From positions 1 to 35,105 of the forward strand of contig MNWW01000028.1 in assembly GCA_001871415.1 (NCBI GenBank): DNA of 35,105 bases, written 5' to 3'. Under the pieces are notes generated by a model. That model ran no database searches. It was not told where the DNA came from and saw only the letters and a list, made by a program, of their open reading frames with translations. Each line of letters starts with the position of its first letter. Within the stretch, counting starts at the first letter, position 1. Positions 31,778-35,105 of the stretch are shown one piece after another. The stretch is from Candidatus Woesearchaeota archaeon CG1_02_57_44. GTDB lineage: Archaea; Nanobdellota; Nanobdellia; Woesearchaeales; CG1-02-57-44. The position numbers and the translations under genes are program-made.

Positions 31778-32599
31778 ATGGCGCAATCTGGCACTGCCCG
31801 TCGCACGGTCCTCATGGTCAAGAACTGCTCGCGCGAAGGCCCCGGGCTGCTCGAGCCCTTGCTCAAGGAGCTGGGCATCGCTTATGCTATCGTCAATCTT
31901 GACGCGGGCGAGCCCTTCCCCGACCCGCGTGGCTATGCTGCATTGGTCGTATTGGGCGGTCCTGACTCTGCCAATGACGATACCTCCAGGATGCGCGATG
32001 AGCTGATGCGCGTCAGGCAGGCGCTTGACGAGGGCATCCCTTTCTTGGGCATCTGTCTCGGCTTGCAGGTTCTGGTGAAGGCCGCGGGCGGCAGCGTGGT
32101 GAGCAGCAAGGTCAGGGAGGTAGGTTGGCGTGATCCGCAGGGAACTCCCTACACCATATCTTTCGTCGGTCCCACCCACGCAGACCCGGACCCGTTGCTC
32201 GCAGGTCTGCCAAAGATAGTGCCTATCTTCCAGCTCCATGGCGAGACCGTCGTGCTGCCGGACGCACAGGACAAGGCAGCTGAAGAAGACGATGGTGGCC
32301 CGGGAGCATCGCTACATCTCCCCGGTTCCCATCAATCTCCTGCCTATCCCATGACGCTCCTCGCCACAGGCGCGCATTGCGAGAACCAATTGGTCCGCGT
32401 GGGAAAGGACGCCTATGGCATACAGGGACATCTGGAGCTGACGCCAGAGATGCTCGCGGTCTGGGCAGAGCAGGATCCTGATCTCATCCCGCTCGGCAGG
32501 GACAAGCTCCTCGCCGGGCACGCAGCGCAACAGGCAGCATACGAGGCGAACGGCAGGCGACTTCTGGAGAATTTCCTGAGGGTCGCCAAGCTCTGCTAG
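31778..32599 (+). CDS. Class I glutamine amidotransferase (GMP-synthase-like)
   Basis: The product is 273 aa from ATG 31778; an ATG at 31730 would add 16 unlikely residues. All parts of a class I amidotransferase are visible: VLGGPDSAND, the nucleophile loop GICLGLQVL (Cys 93), LHGETV, and QGHLELTPE with His 218 and Glu 220 completing the catalytic triad. The family releases ammonia from glutamine, but here no synthetase domain is attached, as in stand-alone GATase1 proteins related to the GMP synthase glutaminase subunit. An acidic insertion (about 167-180) is unusual. It follows the 1622-aa gene by 73 bp on the same strand and converges on the Lrp gene with a 9-bp gap. The partner enzyme is unknown. 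Confidence 0.85.
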   Translation: MAQSGTARRTVLMVKNCSREGPGLLEPLLKELGIAYAIVNLDAGEPFPDPRGYAALVVLGGPDSANDDTSRMRDELMRVRQALDEGIPFLGICLGLQVLVKAAGGSVVSSKVREVGWRDPQGTPYTISFVGPTHADPDPLLAGLPKIVPIFQLHGETVVLPDAQDKAAEEDDGGPGASLHLPGSHQSPAYPMTLLATGAHCENQLVRVGKDAYGIQGHLELTPEMLAVWAEQDPDLIPLGRDKLLAGHAAQQAAYEANGRRLLENFLRVAKLC

Positions 32600-32608
32600 G
32601 TGAGAGCA

Positions 32609-33595
32609 TCACCCGGTCTGCACGCTCGGGCAGAAATTATACTTGTGCACCTGATACAGGTGCAGGGCCGAGTAGTCTTTGAGGATGTCTGAGAACTTGC
32701 TCTTGACCTCCATCATGAGCTCGCGGAACTGCTCTGCGCTCGAGACTTCCAGGTCCATCTCAAAGTCCCAAGGCCCCAGGGCCTTGACGATGTAGATGAT
32801 ATTCGGATGTATCCTACAGAACTCTCTCAGGCTCTTTTCCCGTTCTTCTGAGACATTCCTGAATCCCAGCAGCACCTTGTAGTGCAGATAGGGGTAGACT
32901 GATTCATTGGGCACGATGTTGTAGTGCCGGATGACTCCTGATCGCTCCAGCTTGCGTATGCGCTCTGCAACAGTATCGGCGCTCACGCCGACGATGCGCG
33001 CTATCTCCACCGCGGTCGTGCGCGCGCTGATGCCGAGCTGCAACAGGATGCTCCAGTCTGTCCCGTCCATCTTCACGGGCGCGGGCACAGCGCCGAAGAA
33101 CGATTCGCGATAAGCGCTGGGCTCCTTCTTGTTGATGAGATAGTCCCTGACAAAGTAATCGCCGCGGATGATGGTGGCTATCTGCCGCTCCGCGATGTTC
33201 TCGCCGAAGCGTTGGTTGAGCTCTGTGAGCGTCTTGTCAAGAAATGCCATGTCGCGCGCCCAGGTCCCGAACGCGATATCATACTTGCCATCGCAGCTCG
33301 CGGCCCAGACCACGTTGGGATGGTTGACGAGAAAGGTGATCAGCTCTTTTTCCTTGCCGCGCTCCAGGTTCTGCAGCCGCAGGAAGTTCTTGTGCACCGT
33401 GAAGCTAAGTTTAGAGATGTCGATGACTGAGTAGAATGTGGTGAGCAGCCGCTCTTTGAGCATGCGCGTGATCCTGAACCCTACGACCTGCTTGGAGACC
33501 CCGACCTTGCCGGCTATCTCTGCGTTGGGCTGTCGCGCGTTCACGTCCAGCTCATAGAGGATCTTGCGGTCCTTGAGGTCAAGGGATATGCTCAT
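32609..33595 (-). CDS. Double-module Lrp/AsnC family transcription regulator
   Basis: This 328-aa protein contains two complete Lrp-like units. The first has a winged HTH at about 5-55 (LDLKDRKILYELDVNARQ, IAGKVGVSKQVVGFRI) and a ligand-binding RAM-like part to about 150. The second has an HTH at about 173-225 (WSILLQLGISARTT, IARIVGVSADTVAERI, RKLERSGVI) and a second RAM-like part to about 320, ending YQVHKYNFCPSVQTG. Most Lrp proteins carry one unit of about 150 residues; double proteins occur in archaea. A TATA box lies about 25 bp before the ATG, so it is probably leaderless. It is divergent from the radical-SAM-like gene across 98 bp and is the obvious candidate to regulate it and itself. 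Confidence 0.88.
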   Translation of the reverse strand: MSISLDLKDRKILYELDVNARQPNAEIAGKVGVSKQVVGFRITRMLKERLLTTFYSVIDISKLSFTVHKNFLRLQNLERGKEKELITFLVNHPNVVWAASCDGKYDIAFGTWARDMAFLDKTLTELNQRFGENIAERQIATIIRGDYFVRDYLINKKEPSAYRESFFGAVPAPVKMDGTDWSILLQLGISARTTAVEIARIVGVSADTVAERIRKLERSGVIRHYNIVPNESVYPYLHYKVLLGFRNVSEEREKSLREFCRIHPNIIYIVKALGPWDFEMDLEVSSAEQFRELMMEVKSKFSDILKDYSALHLYQVHKYNFCPSVQTG

Positions 33596-33612
33596 GATTT
33601 CTCAGTATTTCC

Positions 33613-33624
33613 ATTAAATATATA
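33613..33624 (-). promoter_or_regulatory. Box A of the Lrp gene
   Basis: Minus strand TATATATTTAAT centred about 25 bp before the ATG at 33595. It lies about 40 bp from the opposite-facing box at 33660, so one bound regulator could affect both. Confidence 0.6.
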
Positions 33625-33659
33625 GTTTTTGCGATTTTGTAAAAAATATCTGGAAATAG

Positions 33660-33668
33660 TTTAATATA
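33660..33668 (+). promoter_or_regulatory. Box A of the radical-SAM-like gene
   Basis: TTTAATATA centred about 30 bp before ATG 33694. It supports that start over the in-frame ATG at 33670, which lies only a few bases from the box. Confidence 0.55.
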
Positions 33669-33693
33669 GATGTTACCACTCATTTGTCACTAT

Positions 33694-34734
33694 ATGGTAG
33701 AAAACCAAGTGGAGCTGGAAGTGGCCGACCGCCTGCAGAAGATGTATCTGGAGGGGACGCTGGAGAGGAGCATCGCTCTTCTCAATATCACGCGCCCGAA
33801 CATCTGCGAGAAGCGAGGTGAGTCTCAAGAGATAGATGGGCAGGTGCAGCAGTCTTGCCGGGGCTGCGTGACTCAGGGTATCGGTCGCAAGGGGGCGTAC
33901 GCGAGCCTGGAGCAATTGACCGGGATTATAGATTATTTCGCGCAGACCTGGGGGGCGCGAGTGCTCGCCATCCCCGGTCAAGGCAATCCTCTGCACCCTG
34001 CACTCGCGCAGGACACTATGGCCCTCCTGGAATATGCCTTCAACACCTATGGCATGATTGGTTACACCTTCAATGCGGTGGACAATCTCACTGAGGAGAA
34101 CTGCCGGCGCCTGGCCGACGCTCAGGTGAATGTCATGGTTAGTCTCAAGGGGAATCAGTTCATCGACGCGCCATTCTTCCACGACCATCCCCGATACAGT
34201 CCTCCGACCAGGAAGGGTGAGCAGGACCGGCCAAGGATAGCTGAGGAACTCAACCGCTTCTTGGACATATACGGCGACCATCCGGACCAGCCGGCCGAAG
34301 GCCTGACGCGCATCGGCTTTAACTATGTGGTGGGCCCAAGCGATGTCGCTGACCAGGGCGCGAAGCTGGACCGGCTCAGCAAGGCGATACGGGCCAGAGG
34401 CTACTGGTTCGGGGTCAATACGCCCTTTGAGCGCAACGAGGATCAAGGCGTACAGGCACGGCTTGAGGCGCTTCAGCGTGAATATGTTGACCGGCCTCAC
34501 AGTCTCGCCATCAAGACGAGCGATGGAGTCCACCAGTGCGCTCTTGGCAACACCTGGACTGCGACCGTAGGACCGTTCGGTGAGCTGTATCAGTGCCCCT
34601 ACATGGGCGGAATGCAGACAGACGGGTTATTCCAGAAGGTGCTCAATGACGGTCCGGATGCAATGAGCGGCCTGATGCGCAGGTACATGGCCCCGAAGGA
34701 TACGCCGTGCATCATGCGGCCGCATCAGCGATGA
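33694..34734 (+). CDS. Radical-SAM/SPASM-like enzyme with atypical CX16CX2C motif
   Basis: The product is 346 aa. The cysteines that could hold the radical-SAM cluster are C38 (RPNICEKRG), C55 and C58 (QSCRGC), spacing CX16CX2C instead of CX3CX2C; the preceding LNITRPN resembles the LN(L)T-N-C lead-in. VLAIPGQGNPLHPAL occupies the place of the SAM-binding GGEP motif. Toward the C-terminus, HQCALGN, then GPFGELYQCPYMGG and a final Cys near DTPC resemble a SPASM-type auxiliary cluster region. The overall order supports a radical-SAM fold, but the substrate is unknown and the family is not one I can name. It is divergent from the Lrp regulator. Alternatively it could be a non-SAM iron-sulfur protein derived from that fold. 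Confidence 0.62.
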   Translation: MVENQVELEVADRLQKMYLEGTLERSIALLNITRPNICEKRGESQEIDGQVQQSCRGCVTQGIGRKGAYASLEQLTGIIDYFAQTWGARVLAIPGQGNPLHPALAQDTMALLEYAFNTYGMIGYTFNAVDNLTEENCRRLADAQVNVMVSLKGNQFIDAPFFHDHPRYSPPTRKGEQDRPRIAEELNRFLDIYGDHPDQPAEGLTRIGFNYVVGPSDVADQGAKLDRLSKAIRARGYWFGVNTPFERNEDQGVQARLEALQREYVDRPHSLAIKTSDGVHQCALGNTWTATVGPFGELYQCPYMGGMQTDGLFQKVLNDGPDAMSGLMRRYMAPKDTPCIMRPHQR

Positions 34735-34872
34735 TCGCGACAATCCATCGACGGCGCTGGCACCCTTGTTGCTGGGGGCTCCTTTGACCAACCTGGTCCA
34801 GACCGCGGTGACCGTGCTGATTCTGGGCGGCTGTGGCTCGAAATTAGGATAAAATTTTGCTGTGTTGCGTAA

Positions 34873-35031
34873 TTAATCGTCAACGATTATGACGTATGCT
34901 CTTTTGCCGATGTATTTCTTTGGCGCGTCAAGTTTTGCTGAGTTGCCAAATGGTGTGATTTGTTTTTCGTAAATCACGTTGACGTGTTCTTTGATGGTCA
35001 GATCGCCTTTTCGTGTTTGGATTTGTCTCAT
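34873..35031 (-). CDS. DUF2080 transposon-associated small protein
   Basis: The product is 52 aa from the ATG at 35029-35031, 27 bp below a TATA box, so leaderless; the in-frame ATG at 35046 is too close to that box. Key segments are NVIYEKQITPFGNSAKL and PKKYIGKRAYVIIVDD, which match the DUF2080 pattern (Glu-Lys, PFGNSA, PK-x-(Y/W)-IG). These small proteins, probably AbrB-like in fold, accompany archaeal transposases. The base composition here is clearly more AT-rich than the rest of the window, consistent with a mobile element entering from the right edge. The 34735-34872 stretch before it holds no gene that I can see. Confidence 0.75.
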   Translation of the reverse strand: MRQIQTRKGDLTIKEHVNVIYEKQITPFGNSAKLDAPKKYIGKRAYVIIVDD

Positions 35032-35054
35032 AATCAGGATATCCATAGATATCC

Positions 35055-35062
35055 TTATATAC
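35055..35062. promoter_or_regulatory. Shared near-symmetric TATA box for two divergent genes
   Basis: TTATATAC on the plus strand and GTATATAA on the minus. Its centre (about 35058) is 27 bp from the ATG at 35031 on the minus strand and 27 bp from the ATG at 35085 on the plus strand, so one element could position two leaderless transcripts. Confidence 0.55.
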
Positions 35063-35084
35063 TTTTCGGTTCTAAAGAGGATAC

Positions 35085-35105
35085 ATGACGAATCTCGACA
35101 AGAAA
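35085..35105 (+). CDS. Start of a plus-strand gene, probably a transposase
   Basis: Only MTNLDKK is inside the window. The ATG is 27 bp downstream of the TATA box at 35055-35062. DUF2080 genes normally neighbour a transposase, so that is the likely identity, but the visible residues cannot prove it. Confidence 0.4.

Overview
The window is archaeal. Starts sit about 25-29 bp downstream of TATA (box A) elements, which implies leaderless mRNAs, while internal operon genes have GGAGG-type ribosome binding sites. It encodes an archaeal AglB oligosaccharyltransferase, a geranylgeranyl-reductase-like flavoprotein, PGF-pre-PGF-like domains, Lrp-type regulation and a DUF2080 transposon-associated protein. 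The DNA is GC-rich by eye. The repertoire resembles a DPANN archaeon (Woesearchaeota/Nanoarchaeota-like), but the phylum is an inference. No tRNA, rRNA or CRISPR array was seen.

Layout. 1-114: 5' end of a transketolase gene (minus). 399-1232: ribbon-helix-helix/nucleotidyltransferase fusion with a degenerate nucleotide-binding loop. 1242-6553 (minus): four-gene export cluster with a pilin-like membrane protein, a gingipain-like (C25) cysteine protease and two secreted or membrane proteins; a 16-bp tandem repeat precedes the protease. 6711-13903 (minus): N-glycosylation block with geranylgeranyl reductase, AglB (1122 aa), GT2 glycosyltransferase, DUF2304 membrane protein and GT9 glycosyltransferase. 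14127-25162 (plus): operon of a putative 19-codon leader ORF, a 911-aa exported protein of unknown function, a 366-aa one-PKD protein and a 2358-aa protein with 14 PKD repeats. 25379-26683: S-layer-like single-pass protein behind a strong promoter. 26836-31704: 1622-aa five-helix envelope protein whose two PGF-pre-PGF-like domains are predicted to lie in the cytoplasm. 31778-32599: class I glutamine amidotransferase. 32609-33595 (minus): double-module Lrp regulator, divergent from 33694-34734, a radical-SAM-like enzyme with unusual cysteine spacing. 34873-35105: edge of a mobile element (DUF2080 gene and the start of a divergent gene sharing one TATA box).

Working together: most of the window builds or modifies the cell surface. 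GT2/DUF2304/GT9 probably make or move glycan precursors, the reductase may saturate lipid carriers, and AglB transfers glycan to N-x-S/T sequons. Sequons are absent from the first 12 PKD repeats and from the S-layer-like protein, but abundant in the ectodomains of the 1622-aa protein and absent from its predicted cytoplasmic domains. The best candidate for an undescribed system is the PKD/S-layer/multi-pass PGF envelope set, with the C25-like protease as a possible processing enzyme.
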